From Caulobacter sp. (GTDB lineage Bacteria > Pseudomonadota > Alphaproteobacteria > Caulobacterales > Caulobacteraceae): DNA of 64,000 nt. The notes beneath the pieces were generated by a model, which was given only the letters and a program-made list of their open reading frames with translations, ran no database searches and had not been told where the DNA came from. The stretch is from contig JAUSMJ010000059.1 in the NCBI GenBank assembly GCA_030645575.1, positions 1 to 64,000 of the forward strand, written 5' to 3'. Every line of letters begins with the position of its first letter. The first letter of the stretch is position 1. Positions 8,574 to 17,394 of the stretch are shown here, in pieces. A program made the translations under genes and the position numbers.

Positions 8574-9875
8574 CTATTCCGCCGCCCGGTAGACCATCTT
8601 CCCCGCCACGACCGTCCGCAGCACCTGGCCCTGTAGCCGGCGGCCGTCGAACGGCGAGTTCTTGGATTTCGACACCAGCTTGTCGGCGTCGATGATGACC
8701 GGAGCCCCCAGGTCGCAGAGCACGAGGTCAGCGGGCGCGCCGGGTGTCAGGCGGCCGCTGCTCAGGCCGAGGAACCGCGCCGGGGCCAGGGTCACCGCCC
8801 GCAGCAGATCGACCAGCGGCGCGCGGCCGTCGTGATACAGGGCCAGCAACGCCGGCAGCAGGGTCTCCAGCCCCACGCCGCCGGGCGCGGCCTCGTCAAA
8901 CGGCAGGCGCTTGTCCTCGGCCGGGGCCGGAGCGTGGGCCGAGACGACGATATCGACCAGGCCGCTGGCCAGGGCCTCGATCAGCGCCTGCCGGTCGTCT
9001 TCGCAGCGCAAGGGCGGGTCGAGGCGGGCGAAGGTGCGGTAGTCGCCGATGTCCAGCTCGTTGAAGCTCAGGTGATTGATCGAGGCGGTGGCCGTGACCT
9101 TGACGCCGCGCGCCTTCGCCCGCGCCAGGGCCTCGAGCGCCCCGGCGCTGGTGATCTGATCGACCAGCAGCCGCGCGCCGGTCAGTTCGGCCAGGGCCAG
9201 GTCCCGTTCCAGCCCGATCCGCTCGGCCATCACCGGGGCCGAGGGCAGGCCCAGGCGGCCGGCGAACTCGCCCTCCGTCGCCGCCGCGCCCTTGCTGAGC
9301 CAGGGATCGGACGGCCGGTGCGCCACGGCCAGGTCGAAGGTCTTCGCATAGGCCATCACCCGGCGCAGGACGCGGCTATCGACCACCGGATGGTCGACGT
9401 CGGTGACATAGACGCAGCCGGCCTCGCGCATCAGGCCGATCTCGGCGATCTCGGCCCCCTTGAGCCCCTTGGTCGCGGCCCCGGCGCAGTAGACGCGGGC
9501 GGCGTCGATGTCGCGGGCCCGGCGCAGGATGAAGTCGACCACCGAGGGATCATCGACCGCCGGGTCGGTGTCGGGCTGGACGACGAACCCGGTCACGCCG
9601 CCGGCGGCCGCGGCCAGGGCGGCCGAGCGCAGGGTTTCCCGGGTCTCGGCGCCGGGCTCGCCGGTCTTGACCCGCAGATCGATCAGCCCGGGGGCCAGCA
9701 GGCCGCCAGCGCAGTCGATGATCTGAACATCGCCGGACAGGCCACTGAAATCCTTGCCTTTCGAGATGTCGGCTATGGTCTCGTTGGCGACCACCAGCGC
9801 GCCGGCGCCGTCATAGCCGCTCTCCGGATCGACGAGCCGGGCGTTCTGAAAGGCGATCGGGCGCGCGCGGGCCAT
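8574..9875 (-). CDS. Dihydroorotase-like protein lacking metal ligands (pseudo-dihydroorotase)
   Basis: A 433-residue amidohydrolase-fold protein of the dihydroorotase family (type I, PyrC-like), but with a broken active site. The HxH metal motif normally found in GLVDLHVHLREPG reads GLIDLRVKTGEPG here (R68, K70). The histidine normally in the next metal position is replaced in DQITSAG, and the usual TDHAPH near residue 310 reads SAHAPA. Known pseudo-dihydroorotases of this kind (PyrC' of Pseudomonas) have no catalysis and act as a structural partner of aspartate carbamoyltransferase. The start overlaps the pyrB stop by 1 nt (TGATG), supporting co-translation and a complex with PyrB. A working dihydroorotase should lie elsewhere in the genome. 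Confidence 0.88.
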   Translation of the reverse strand: MARARPIAFQNARLVDPESGYDGAGALVVANETIADISKGKDFSGLSGDVQIIDCAGGLLAPGLIDLRVKTGEPGAETRETLRSAALAAAAGGVTGFVVQPDTDPAVDDPSVVDFILRRARDIDAARVYCAGAATKGLKGAEIAEIGLMREAGCVYVTDVDHPVVDSRVLRRVMAYAKTFDLAVAHRPSDPWLSKGAAATEGEFAGRLGLPSAPVMAERIGLERDLALAELTGARLLVDQITSAGALEALARAKARGVKVTATASINHLSFNELDIGDYRTFARLDPPLRCEDDRQALIEALASGLVDIVVSAHAPAPAEDKRLPFDEAAPGGVGLETLLPALLALYHDGRAPLVDLLRAVTLAPARFLGLSSGRLTPGAPADLVLCDLGAPVIIDADKLVSKSKNSPFDGRRLQGQVLRTVVAGKMVYRAAE

Positions 9876-10852
9876 CAGTGATTGTCCAGCCGGGCGGCCA
9901 GCGAGGCCAGCACGGCCATGCGGGCGGCGACGCCCATCTCGACCTGGTCCTGGATGAGACTGACCGCCGGGTCATCGGCCACGTCGGAGTCGATCTCGAC
10001 GCCGCGGTTCATCGGCCCGGGATGCATGACCTTCACCCCGCCCGAGGCCGCCTTGAGCTTCTCGCGGTCGAGGCCCCAGAAGCGGAAATACTCGCGGGTC
10101 GAGGGGACCAGCGCCCCCTGCATCCGCTCCAGCTGCAGCCGCAGCATCATCACCACGTCGGCGCCGGCGATGCCCTTTTCCAGATCGTGATAGACCGTGG
10201 CGCCCCAGTGTTCGGCGCCGGCGGGCATCAGGGTCGGCGGCCCGACCAGGCGAACCTCCGCGCCCAGGATATTGAGAAGATTGACGTTCGAGCGCGCCAC
10301 CCGGCTGTGCATCACGTCGCCGCAGATGGCCACCGTCAGGCCGGCCACCCGGCCGAACGCGCGGCGCATCGAGAGGGCGTCGAGCAGGGCCTGGGTCGGA
10401 TGCTCGTGCTGGCCGTCGCCGGCGTTGATCACGCTGCAGCCGACCTTCTGCGACAGCAGCGCCGCCGCGCCGGACGAGGCGTGGCGCACGACCAGCAGGT
10501 CCGGCTGCATGGCGTTCAGCGTCACGGCCGTGTCGATCAGGGTCTCGCCCTTGGCCACCGAGCTGGTCCGCACGCTCATGTTCATCACGTCGGCGCCCAG
10601 CCGCTTGCCGGCCAGCTCGAAGCTGGCCTGGGTGCGCGTCGAGTTCTCGAAGAACAGGTTCATCAAGGTGCGACCCTTGAGCAGGTCGAGCTTCTTGGTC
10701 GTCTGCCGGTTCAGCGCCACGAATCCGTCCGCCAGGTCGAGCAGCTGCTGCGCCTCGACGACGTTGACATCCATGGCGGACAGGAAATGGCGGCGGGGGA
10801 AGGGGAAGGTCCGTGCGCGGACCTCATCGATACCCGGGGCGAAAGCCGTCAT
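9875..10852 (-). CDS. pyrB: Aspartate carbamoyltransferase catalytic subunit
   Basis: Condenses carbamoyl phosphate and aspartate to carbamoyl-aspartate, the committed step of pyrimidine synthesis, in the cytoplasm. The 325 residues carry the carbamoyl-phosphate loop [28 protein letters not shown] near residue 145, and [11 protein letters not shown] near residue 280, all typical. It is first of a two-gene unit with the pyrC-like gene, overlapping by 1 nt. No pyrI regulatory subunit is present, which fits the class of ATCase that pairs with a dihydroorotase homologue. Upstream is a 68-bp gap and then a repeat element. Confidence 0.97.
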   Translation of the reverse strand: MTAFAPGIDEVRARTFPFPRRHFLSAMDVNVVEAQQLLDLADGFVALNRQTTKKLDLLKGRTLMNLFFENSTRTQASFELAGKRLGADVMNMSVRTSSVAKGETLIDTAVTLNAMQPDLLVVRHASSGAAALLSQKVGCSVINAGDGQHEHPTQALLDALSMRRAFGRVAGLTVAICGDVMHSRVARSNVNLLNILGAEVRLVGPPTLMPAGAEHWGATVYHDLEKGIAGADVVMMLRLQLERMQGALVPSTREYFRFWGLDREKLKAASGGVKVMHPGPMNRGVEIDSDVADDPAVSLIQDQVEMGVAARMAVLASLAARLDNH

Positions 10853-10920
10853 AAGCGGTGGTCATAGGCGATAGGGGGGATTCCGCCAAGGTCCAACCAC
10901 GCCGCACCCTCAATCAAATC

Positions 10921-11034
10921 CGTCATCCTCGCCCTTGTGGCGAGGACCCCTTGGTCCGCCGCAGGTGCGGTGCTCCAGCTTGACGGGTTCGGAACGGGTT
11001 CAAAGGGGTCCTAGGCACAAGGCCTAGGATGACG
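10921..11034. repeat. Family B inverted element, copy 1 (contains the AEC transporter stop codon)
   Basis: A 114 bp element with ends CGTCATCCT and AGGATGACG and inner blocks GCGAGGACCCC / GGGGTCCTAGGC. The right end contains the stop codon and last two to three codons of the AEC transporter. A related copy lies at 12811. The 171-bp gap between pyrB and the transporter holds nothing else recognised. Confidence 0.8.
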
Positions 11035-11953
11035 GTTGTAGATGGAAAATAATCAGCAGCAGCGGGATCGTCACCAAACTCGCGGCCGTCGTGAACGCCA
11101 CGATCCCGGCCATCAGCGGGGCGTCGCCGCCCATCTGGCGGGCCAGCACGTAGGACGCCGCCGCGCCGGGGGCCGAGCCGGCCAGCAGGGCGATGCCCTG
11201 GGCCGTGTCGTCGCCGCCCGCCATCCGGCAGAAGCCCCACATCAGCACCGGCAGAACCAGCAGCTTGACCGCGCTGACCGCCGCGATCAGCCAGCGGCGG
11301 CTGTGCACATAGCCGAAGTTCAGGCCCGCTCCGGCGACCACCAGCCCCATGGTCAGGGCGGCGGCGGACAGCAGGTCCAGCGTGCTCATCACCACCGGCA
11401 GCTTGGGGACGTGCAGCCCGTTGAACAGCGCCCCCACGGCGCAACCCCACAGCACCGGGTTCTGGGCCAGGCCGCGCAGGGCCGTGCGCAGGCCGCCGCC
11501 CTGGCCCTCGCCCCAGCGGCTCATGACCAGCACGCAGACGACGTTGATGGCCGGGATCAGGGCGCCCATGATCATCGCCGCCAGCCCGGCGCCCTCCGGC
11601 CCGTAGACCAGCGCCGCCAGCGGCAGGAAGACAAAGGTGTTCCAGCGCAGGGCGCCCTGGAACACGCTGGTGTAGCTGGCGTCGGGGATGCGGATCAGCG
11701 GCTTGGCCAGCAGCACGGCAAGCGCCACCGTCGCCATGCCGCCGACCGCCCCGACGGCCAGCGGCCCGGCCGACAGGCTGGAAAAGTCGGCCTTCCACAC
11801 GGCCGGCATCAGAAAGCCCGGGTAGAACACGAAATAGGTGATCCGCTCGATCGGCGGCCAGCTGACCGGCGGGATGAAGCCGCTGGCCTTCAGGCCCCAG
11901 CCCAGGGCGATCATGGCGAAGACGGGGAGAACCCCCAGCAGGATGGCGCTCAT
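11024..11953 (-). CDS. AEC family transporter (auxin efflux carrier type)
   Basis: A 309-residue membrane protein with about ten hydrophobic helices arranged in two halves, matching the AEC (mem_trans) family, whose bacterial members export or import small organic acids such as malonate or malate. The substrate cannot be told from the sequence. Signs used are the N-terminal LPVFAMIALGWGLK and the repeated Gly/Pro-rich helix breaks. It follows ruvX with a 4-nt overlap (ATGA). The last residues (PSS) and the stop codon lie within an interspersed repeat, so the native C-terminus may have been remodelled by insertion of that element. Confidence 0.85.
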   Translation of the reverse strand: MSAILLGVLPVFAMIALGWGLKASGFIPPVSWPPIERITYFVFYPGFLMPAVWKADFSSLSAGPLAVGAVGGMATVALAVLLAKPLIRIPDASYTSVFQGALRWNTFVFLPLAALVYGPEGAGLAAMIMGALIPAINVVCVLVMSRWGEGQGGGLRTALRGLAQNPVLWGCAVGALFNGLHVPKLPVVMSTLDLLSAAALTMGLVVAGAGLNFGYVHSRRWLIAAVSAVKLLVLPVLMWGFCRMAGGDDTAQGIALLAGSAPGAAASYVLARQMGGDAPLMAGIVAFTTAASLVTIPLLLIIFHLQPSS

Positions 11954-12423
11954 GTCGCGGCGTTCCGCAGCCGCTCCAGCGCGCCCTGTAAGATCCAGGC
12001 CGCCGCCATCTTGTCGACCACCTCGGCTCTACGCTTGCGGTTGACGTCATGCTCGTCGATCAGCACGCGGGTCACGGCGGCCGTCGACAGGCGCTCGTCC
12101 CAGAAGGCGATGGGGATGTCCTTCAGCCGCAGCAGGTTGCGGGCCAGGGCGCGGTTGGACTGGGCGCGGGCGCCCTCGGTGCCGTCCATGTTCATCGGCA
12201 GGCCGATGACGATGCCGACCGCGCCGCGGCTCTCCATCAGCTGGAACAGCCGCTCGGCGTCGGTCGTGAACTTGACCTTGTGGATCGTCTCCAGCGGGCT
12301 GGCCACAGTGCGGGTCACGTCCGAGACGGCCACGCCGATGGTCTTCTCGCCCGGATCGAGCCCGACGATCGGCGCGTAGGGCGGCAGGGCGGCGGGCAGG
12401 TCGAGCAGGTCGAGCACGGGCAT
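11950..12423 (-). CDS. ruvX: Putative pre-16S rRNA nuclease / Holliday junction resolvase-like YqgF
   Basis: A 157-residue RNase H-fold protein of the YqgF/RuvX family, involved in maturation of the 5' end of 16S rRNA and sometimes annotated as a Holliday junction resolvase. The first catalytic aspartate is in IVGLDPGEKTIGVAVSD, followed by IVIGLPMNMDGTEG and the C-terminal FWDERLSTAAVTRVL with another catalytic acidic residue. It is divergent from gatC, with 81 bp between their starts, and is followed by the AEC transporter with a 4-nt overlap. Confidence 0.93.
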   Translation of the reverse strand: MPVLDLLDLPAALPPYAPIVGLDPGEKTIGVAVSDVTRTVASPLETIHKVKFTTDAERLFQLMESRGAVGIVIGLPMNMDGTEGARAQSNRALARNLLRLKDIPIAFWDERLSTAAVTRVLIDEHDVNRKRRAEVVDKMAAAWILQGALERLRNAAT

Positions 12424-12504
12424 GCGCCCTCTTAATGCGGCGAACGGCTTGCAAACAGGCCCTTCCGGCGGCTAACCCCCACTCTCGAAACAAAGGAGGC
12501 CACG

Positions 12505-12792
12505 ATGGCCATCGACGCCGCGACCGTCCGCAAGGTCGCCCGGCTCGCCCGCATCGCCGAACCCGAGGCGCGACTGGAGTCGCTGGCCTCGGAACTGAAC
12601 GGCATCCTGGCGTGGATCGAGCAGCTCAACGAGGTCGACACCAACGGGGTCGAGCCGATGACCTCGGCCGTGGCCATGGCCGCGCCGCTGCGCGAGGACG
12701 TGGTCACCGACGGCGGCGACGCGGCCAAGGTGCTGGCCAATGCGCCCAAGTCGGTGGACGGGTTCTTCGTGGTGCCGAAGGTGGTGGAGTGA
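12505..12792 (+). CDS. gatC: Aspartyl/glutamyl-tRNA amidotransferase subunit C
   Basis: Small scaffold subunit of the GatCAB amidotransferase that converts Glu-tRNA(Gln) and Asp-tRNA(Asn) to the amidated forms. The 95 residues show the family pattern: VRKVARLARIAEPE at the N-terminus, LNGILAWIEQLNEVDT in the middle and the C-terminal FFVVPKVVE. A strong ribosome binding site (AAAGGAGG) precedes the ATG. It is the first gene of gatC-gatA-gatB; unlike tight operons, a 113-bp repeat element separates it from gatA. Confidence 0.96.
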   Translation: MAIDAATVRKVARLARIAEPEARLESLASELNGILAWIEQLNEVDTNGVEPMTSAVAMAAPLREDVVTDGGDAAKVLANAPKSVDGFFVVPKVVE

Positions 12793-12810
12793 TGGGTTTC
12801 CATTTTGCAC

Positions 12811-12923
12811 CGTCATCCTCGCCCCTGTGGCGAGGACCCCTCTCTCAGCCGCACGGGCGGGGATGGGTTTGTGAAGGTCGGGTCGCGGGCAGAGGGGTCC
12901 AGGGCACAAGGCCCAGGATGACG
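12811..12923. repeat. Family B inverted element, copy 2
   Basis: A 113 bp element with the same ends as the copy at 10921 (CGTCATCCTCGCC on the left, CCCAGGATGACG on the right) and inner blocks GAGGACCCCTCT / AGAGGGGTCC. It starts 18 nt after the gatC stop codon and ends 16 nt before the gatA start, so it must be transcribed within the gat operon if the three genes share one message. Confidence 0.8.
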
Positions 12924-12939
12924 GGGTTTGGGGTTGCTG

Positions 12940-14415
12940 ATGTCTGAGCTTACCGCCCTCACGCTCAAGGCCGCCCTCGAAGGCCTGAAGGCCAAACGGT
13001 TCTCCGCCGTCGAGATCACCCGCGCCCATATCGCGGCGGTCGAGGCCGCCCGGCCGCTGAACGCCTTCGTGCTGGAGACCCCGGACAAGGCCCTCGACAT
13101 GGCCGCCGCCTCCGACGCCCGCATCGCCCGCGGCGAGGCCCGGCCGCTGGACGGCGCGCCGCTGGGGATCAAGGATCTGTTTTGCACGGAAGGCGTCCGC
13201 TCGACGGCCGGCTCGAAGATCCTCGGCAACTTCATCCCGCCCTATGAATCGACGGTCACCGCCAACCTGTTCGGCGACGGGGCGGTGATGCTGGGCAAGC
13301 TGAACATGGACGAGTTCGCCATGGGCTCGTCGAACGAGACCAGCGCCTTCGGCAACGTGATCAACCCGTGGAAGTCGGCCAGCGGCGGCAACCGCGCCCT
13401 GACCCCCGGCGGCTCGTCGGGCGGGTCGGCGGCGGCGGTGGCGGCGGACCTGTGCCTCGGCGCCACGGCGACCGACACCGGCGGCTCGATCCGCCAGCCG
13501 GCGGCCTTCACCGGCACGGTCGGCATCAAGCCGACCTACGGCCTCTGCTCGCGCTGGGGCATCGTCGCCTTCGCCAGCTCGCTGGACCAGGCCGGGCCGA
13601 TCGCCAAAACCGTCGAGGACGCGGCCATCCTGCTGACCAGCATGGCCGGCCATGACCCCAAGGACTCCACCAGCCTCGACGTCGAGATCTCCGACTTCGC
13701 GCCGTTCGTCGGCAAGTCGGTCAAGGGCCTGCGCGTCGGGGTGCCGAAGGAGTACCGCGTCGATGGCATGCCGGCCGAGATCGAGAAGCTGTGGCAGGAC
13801 GGCATCGACTGGCTGAAGGACGCCGGAGCGGAGATCGTCGAGGTCTCGCTGCCGCACACGAAGTATGCCCTGCCGGCCTACTACATCGTCGCCCCGGCCG
13901 AGGCCTCGTCGAACCTGGCCCGCTATGACGGCATGCGCTTCGGCCATCGCGGCGAGGGCAGGAGCCTGACCGAGGTCTATGAGAACAGCCGCGCCGAAGG
14001 CTTCGGCGACGAGGTCAAGCGCCGTATCCTGATCGGCACCTATGTGCTCAGCGCCGGCTATTACGACGCCTACTACCTCAAGGCCCAGAAGGTCCGCCGG
14101 CGCATCGCCGACGACTTCGACCAGGCCTGGCAAACCTGCGACGTGCTGCTGACCCCGACGGCCCCGTCGGCGGCATTTGCCCTGGGCGAGCGCAACGCCG
14201 ACCCGATCGCCATGTACCTCAACGACGTCTTCACGGTGACGACCAACCTGGCCGGCCTGCCGTCGATCAGCGTGCCCGCCGGCCTCGACGCCGGCGGCCT
14301 GCCGCTGGGCCTGCAGGTGATCGGCAAGGCGCTCGACGAAGGCACGGTGTTCTCGGTCGCCGGCGCGCTGGAGAAGGCCGCGGCGTTCCGGGGCAAGGCG
14401 GAGAAGTGGTGGTAG
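12940..14415 (+). CDS. gatA: Aspartyl/glutamyl-tRNA amidotransferase subunit A
   Basis: Amidase subunit that releases ammonia from glutamine for GatB. The 491 residues contain the amidase signature with the Ser-cisSer-Lys triad: the lysine in [10 protein letters not shown] near residue 76 and the Gly/Ser-rich [19 protein letters not shown] near residue 155, then [21 protein letters not shown] chose the ATG giving [10 protein letters not shown]; a TTG four codons upstream is possible but lacks support. Its start lies just after a family B repeat, and it is followed by a family D repeat before gatB. Confidence 0.96.
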   Translation: MSELTALTLKAALEGLKAKRFSAVEITRAHIAAVEAARPLNAFVLETPDKALDMAAASDARIARGEARPLDGAPLGIKDLFCTEGVRSTAGSKILGNFIPPYESTVTANLFGDGAVMLGKLNMDEFAMGSSNETSAFGNVINPWKSASGGNRALTPGGSSGGSAAAVAADLCLGATATDTGGSIRQPAAFTGTVGIKPTYGLCSRWGIVAFASSLDQAGPIAKTVEDAAILLTSMAGHDPKDSTSLDVEISDFAPFVGKSVKGLRVGVPKEYRVDGMPAEIEKLWQDGIDWLKDAGAEIVEVSLPHTKYALPAYYIVAPAEASSNLARYDGMRFGHRGEGRSLTEVYENSRAEGFGDEVKRRILIGTYVLSAGYYDAYYLKAQKVRRRIADDFDQAWQTCDVLLTPTAPSAAFALGERNADPIAMYLNDVFTVTTNLAGLPSISVPAGLDAGGLPLGLQVIGKALDEGTVFSVAGALEKAAAFRGKAEKWW

Positions 14416-14420
14416 CGTGA

Positions 14421-14588
14421 TCCCCCTCTCCCAACGGGAGAGGGAGGGGCCCGGCGCGCAGCGTCGGGAGGGTGAGGGGTTACGGCGCCGGCCGCCAATC
14501 CCGAAACGTCCCTAACCCCTCAACCTCCCATCCTGCTTCGCCAAGGCTTCGCAGGACGGGCCCCTCCTTCTCCCGTTGGGAGAAGGGA
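14421..14588. repeat. Family D palindromic intergenic element, copy 3
   Basis: A 168 bp element starting 5 nt after the gatA stop codon. Its ends are inverted: CCCCTCTCCCAACGGGAGAG on the left pairs with the block around CTTCTCCCGTTGGGAGAAGG on the right, and inner GGAGGTTGAGGGGTTA-like blocks are also inverted. It contains CATCCTGCTTCGCC, also seen downstream of tRNA-Ser. The 222-bp gap has no gene. Confidence 0.75.
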
Positions 14589-14637
14589 AGATTGGCGTCC
14601 CTCCCGCTCATGCGGGGGGCGGTGTATAGGCAAGGCA

Positions 14638-16131
14638 ATGACTGACTCCGCCACCATCCTCAAAGGCCGCACCGGCGACTGGGAAATCGTTCTCGGGCTG
14701 GAGGTCCATGCCCAGGTCGCCAGCAGGTCCAAGCTGTTCAGCGGCGCGGCCGTCGGCTTCGGCGCCGGCCCCAACGAGCAGGTGTCGCTGGTCGACGCGG
14801 CCATGCCCGGCATGCTGCCCGTGCTCAACAGGTTCTGCGTCGAGCAGGCGGTCCGCACGGGCCTCGGCCTCAAGGCGAAGATCAATCTGAAGAGCACCTT
14901 CGACCGCAAGAACTACTTCTATCCCGACCTGCCGCAGGGCTATCAGATCAGCCAGTTCAAATCGCCGATCGTCGGCGAGGGCCTGGTCAACGTCGACCGC
15001 GACGACGGCACGAGCTTTTCCGTGCGCATCGAGCGGCTGCACCTGGAACAGGACGCCGGCAAATCGATCCACGACCTGTCGCCCAACGAGACCTATGTCG
15101 ACCTGAACCGTTCGGGCACGGCGCTGATGGAGATCGTCTCCATGCCGGACATGCGCTCGCCGGAAGACGCGGCGGCCTACGTCAAGAAGCTGCGCGCGAT
15201 CCTGATCACGCTGGGCACCTGCGACGGCGACATGGAGAAGGGCAACCTGCGCGCCGACGTCAACGTCTCGGTCTGCCGCGTCGGCCAGTACGCCAAGTTC
15301 CGCGCCGACGGCGACTTCAAGCACCTGGGCACGCGCTGCGAGATCAAGAACGTCAACAGCTACCGGTTCATCCAGCAGGCCATCAACTACGAGGCCCGCC
15401 GGCAGATCGAGATCCTCGAGGACGGCGGCAAGATCGACCAGGAAACCCGCCTGTACGATCCGACGAAGAACGAAACCCGTTCGATGCGCAGCAAGGAAGA
15501 GGCGCACGACTACCGCTACTTCCCCGATCCCGACCTGTTGCCGCTGGTGCTGGACGCGGCCTGGGTCAAGGCCATCGAGGCCGGTTTGCCCGAACTGCCG
15601 GACGCCAAGAAGGCGCGGCTGATGAGCGCCTATGGCCTGTCTGCGTACGACGCCACGGTGCTGACCAGCGACGGCGACGTGGCGGCCTATTTCGAGGAGG
15701 CCGCCAAGGGTCGTGACGCCAAGCTGACAGCCAACTGGGTGCTCAACGACCTGCTCGGGCGCCTGGGCAAGGACGGGCTGGAGATCACGGCCTCGCCGAT
15801 TCCGGCCGCCGACATCGCCGCCCTGGTGGCCCTGATCGAGGACGGCACGATTTCCGGCAAGATCGCCCGCACGGTGTTCGAGCACATGTGGGCGGGCGAG
15901 GGCGCGCCCTCGGCCATCGTCGAAAAGCACGGCCTGGTCCAGATCACCGACACCGGCGCCATCGAGGCGGCGGTCGATAAGCTGATCGCCGAGAATCCCG
16001 ACAAGGCCGCCGCCGTGAAGGACAAGCCCCAGGCCATCGGCTGGTTCGTCGGCCAGGTGATGAAGGAAACCGGCGGCAAGGCCAACCCGGCCGCCGTGAA
16101 CGAGATCCTGAAGGCGAAGCTGGGGCTCTAA
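14638..16131 (+). CDS. gatB: Aspartyl/glutamyl-tRNA amidotransferase subunit B
   Basis: tRNA-binding and kinase-like subunit of GatCAB: it activates the misacylated tRNA with ATP and receives ammonia from GatA. The 497 residues have the N-terminal cradle domain ([18 protein letters not shown]; later [28 protein letters not shown]-like [14 protein letters not shown]) and the C-terminal helical YqeY-like domain ending [15 protein letters not shown], which binds the tRNA elbow. It is the last gene of the gat cluster; a hairpin repeat begins 5 nt after its stop codon. Confidence 0.97.
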   Translation: MTDSATILKGRTGDWEIVLGLEVHAQVASRSKLFSGAAVGFGAGPNEQVSLVDAAMPGMLPVLNRFCVEQAVRTGLGLKAKINLKSTFDRKNYFYPDLPQGYQISQFKSPIVGEGLVNVDRDDGTSFSVRIERLHLEQDAGKSIHDLSPNETYVDLNRSGTALMEIVSMPDMRSPEDAAAYVKKLRAILITLGTCDGDMEKGNLRADVNVSVCRVGQYAKFRADGDFKHLGTRCEIKNVNSYRFIQQAINYEARRQIEILEDGGKIDQETRLYDPTKNETRSMRSKEEAHDYRYFPDPDLLPLVLDAAWVKAIEAGLPELPDAKKARLMSAYGLSAYDATVLTSDGDVAAYFEEAAKGRDAKLTANWVLNDLLGRLGKDGLEITASPIPAADIAALVALIEDGTISGKIARTVFEHMWAGEGAPSAIVEKHGLVQITDTGAIEAAVDKLIAENPDKAAAVKDKPQAIGWFVGQVMKETGGKANPAAVNEILKAKLGL

Positions 16132-16136
16132 GGCGC

Positions 16137-16164
16137 GGGGACATGCACTTAAGTGCGTGTCCCC
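16137..16164. repeat. Family A hairpin, copy 1
   Basis: A 28-bp palindrome with 13-bp arms of the form GGGGACATGCACT / AGTGCGTGTCCCC. It begins 5 nt after the gatB stop codon. Read in the gatB direction the one non-Watson-Crick pair is a U-G wobble. It pairs with the inverted copy at 16188 to make a doublet. Confidence 0.9.
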
Positions 16165-16187
16165 TGTCAGCGGGCCATTCGGACGAA

Positions 16188-16215
16188 GGGGACACGCACT
16201 GAAGTGCATGTCCCC
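16188..16215. repeat. Family A hairpin, copy 2 (inverted relative to copy 1)
   Basis: The same 28-bp hairpin (GGGGACACGCACT / AGTGCATGTCCCC) in the opposite orientation, 12 nt beyond the stop codon of the minus-strand RcnB-like gene. Copies 1 and 2 thus cap the two converging genes, each oriented towards its own gene. Confidence 0.9.
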
Positions 16216-16227
16216 GATCGCCGATCC

Positions 16228-16785
16228 CTAGTTGTTGATGATCACGTCCAGGATCAGGCCCGTGGCCACGGCCGCCAGCAGGTAGTCGTCGCCGTCGCGG
16301 TACCAGTAGTAGCCGCGGGGCGGCGGACGCAGGCGATGGCGGCCGTAGTCGTGGACCACATAGCCGCGCGACCGGTAGGAGGGCGGCAGATAGGCGCCGC
16401 GACGCCAGGCGTAGTAGCCGGGACGATAGCCGGGGCGGCCATAATAGGCGGCCGGCGGCGGGCCGTAGGACCAGCGATTGTTGTAGTAGTAGCCGTTGTG
16501 GTGGCCGCGATCCCAACGGGAGCGGCTGTCCCAGCGGCGGTCGCGGCGGTCCTCGCGCCGGTCCCACCGATCCTCGCGGCGATCCCACCGGTCTTCGCGG
16601 TGGTCCCAGGCGCCGCCGTCGCGACGGGCGTCACGGCGGTCCTCGCGAAGGTCGCGGCGGTCCTCGCGGCGGTCCCGCCTGTCTTCACGGCGGTCCCAGC
16701 TCTGCGCCGAAGCCGACGTGGCGGCGGCGGCCATCGGGCCGGCGACGGACGCGACCGCGGCGATGGTCAGGATCAGACGCTTCAC
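16228..16785 (-). CDS. RcnB-like secreted protein with Arg/Asp-rich repeats
   Basis: A 185-residue exported protein. It has a signal peptide ([22 protein letters not shown], cleavage likely after ASAQ), then about 60 residues of charged repeats built on DRREDRRD and DRWDRRED, a Tyr/Gly/Pro-rich region, and a C-terminal domain resembling the RcnB family ([29 protein letters not shown]). RcnB of E. coli is a periplasmic protein affecting nickel and cobalt homeostasis, but the Arg/Asp-rich form is widespread in alphaproteobacteria with no defined role. No metal transporter gene lies nearby. Function is therefore unassigned. Confidence 0.8.
   Translation of the reverse strand: MKRLILTIAAVASVAGPMAAAATSASAQSWDRREDRRDRREDRRDLREDRRDARRDGGAWDHREDRWDRREDRWDRREDRRDRRWDSRSRWDRGHHNGYYYNNRWSYGPPPAAYYGRPGYRPGYYAWRRGAYLPPSYRSRGYVVHDYGRHRLRPPPRGYYWYRDGDDYLLAAVATGLILDVIINN
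16530..16705. repeat. Tandem in-gene repeats coding DRRED units
   Basis: Imperfect tandem units of about 21-24 bp built on GCGGTCCTCGCG and GGTCCCACCG, encoding the Arg/Asp-rich stretch of the RcnB-like protein. Unit number probably varies between strains by slippage. Confidence 0.7.
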
Positions 16786-17102
16786 GGGGAAATCTCCTCT
16801 CGGTTCGGTGCGACCAGATCGGCCGCCGTGGGTCCCTCGACTGATCCCGATGGTGAATCGCCCGGCCTGAACCCGACCTGAATGGCCCGGTCAGGTTTGG
16901 CGCGCGTTAAGCCTTCCTTCTGGCCTTCTTAACCGCTCATCGACACAGCTTTACGGCCTGTAACGTCAGTGAACAAAACCTGTATTAGTCCTTGAATACA
17001 AAGGATTTGCGCGGTTAACCCTATGTTCAGGCGGGAGGTATTCTTCTGTTCCCATCGGCTTCGGACAGAACCGTCCGGAGCGGGTTTGAAGGGAATAAGA
17101 TC
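16786..17102. other. Intergenic region, likely divergent promoters
   Basis: A 317-bp gap between the RcnB-like gene and the small Sel1-like gene, which diverge. It is less GC-rich than its surroundings around 16905-17020 and has several TTAA half-sites (GCGTTAAGCC, TCTTAACCGC, CGGTTAACCC). A GTATTAGTCCTTGAATAC inverted repeat lies near 16982. No RNA gene or repeat family was recognised. An ATG at 17023 opens a frame that only overlaps the Sel1-like gene out of register. Confidence 0.4.
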
Positions 17103-17378
17103 ATGCTTGCGAGCATCGAAGGCGAAGCTCCCGCGACCATGCCGCTGCCGGGGCCCGACTCCTCGGGCGACGAGCTGTTCCGCATGGGCCTGCTCTATTC
17201 GACCGGTCAGGGCGGCGCGCCGCTCGACTATGTCTCGGCCCATATGCTGTTCAACCTGGCGGCCATGCGCGGCTCTCTCGAGGCCAAGGTCTACCGCAAG
17301 GAGCTGAGCGCCGAGATGGACCCGGCCGAGGTGGCCGACGCCCAGCGCCAGGCGCGCCAGTGGCTGGCCCAGGGCTGA
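17103..17378 (+). CDS. Small Sel1-like repeat protein
   Basis: A 91-residue protein containing one recognisable Sel1-type helical repeat at about residues 22-58: GDELFRMGLLYSTGQG followed by VSAHMLFNLAAMRGS. The C-terminus is a charged helix ending in QARQWLAQG. Single-repeat proteins of this type are common in Caulobacterales and probably mediate protein contacts; no specific role is known to me. It converges on hfsD with 16 bp between the stops. No signal peptide is seen, so it is probably cytoplasmic. Confidence 0.7.
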   Translation: MLASIEGEAPATMPLPGPDSSGDELFRMGLLYSTGQGGAPLDYVSAHMLFNLAAMRGSLEAKVYRKELSAEMDPAEVADAQRQARQWLAQG

Positions 17379-17394
17379 ACCGACCTTCGCCGGT

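Noticed and set aside
16530-16705. Regularly spaced repeats that could resemble a CRISPR array
   Set aside because: The units are imperfect, without unique spacers, and lie in frame in a secreted protein as DRRED codons.
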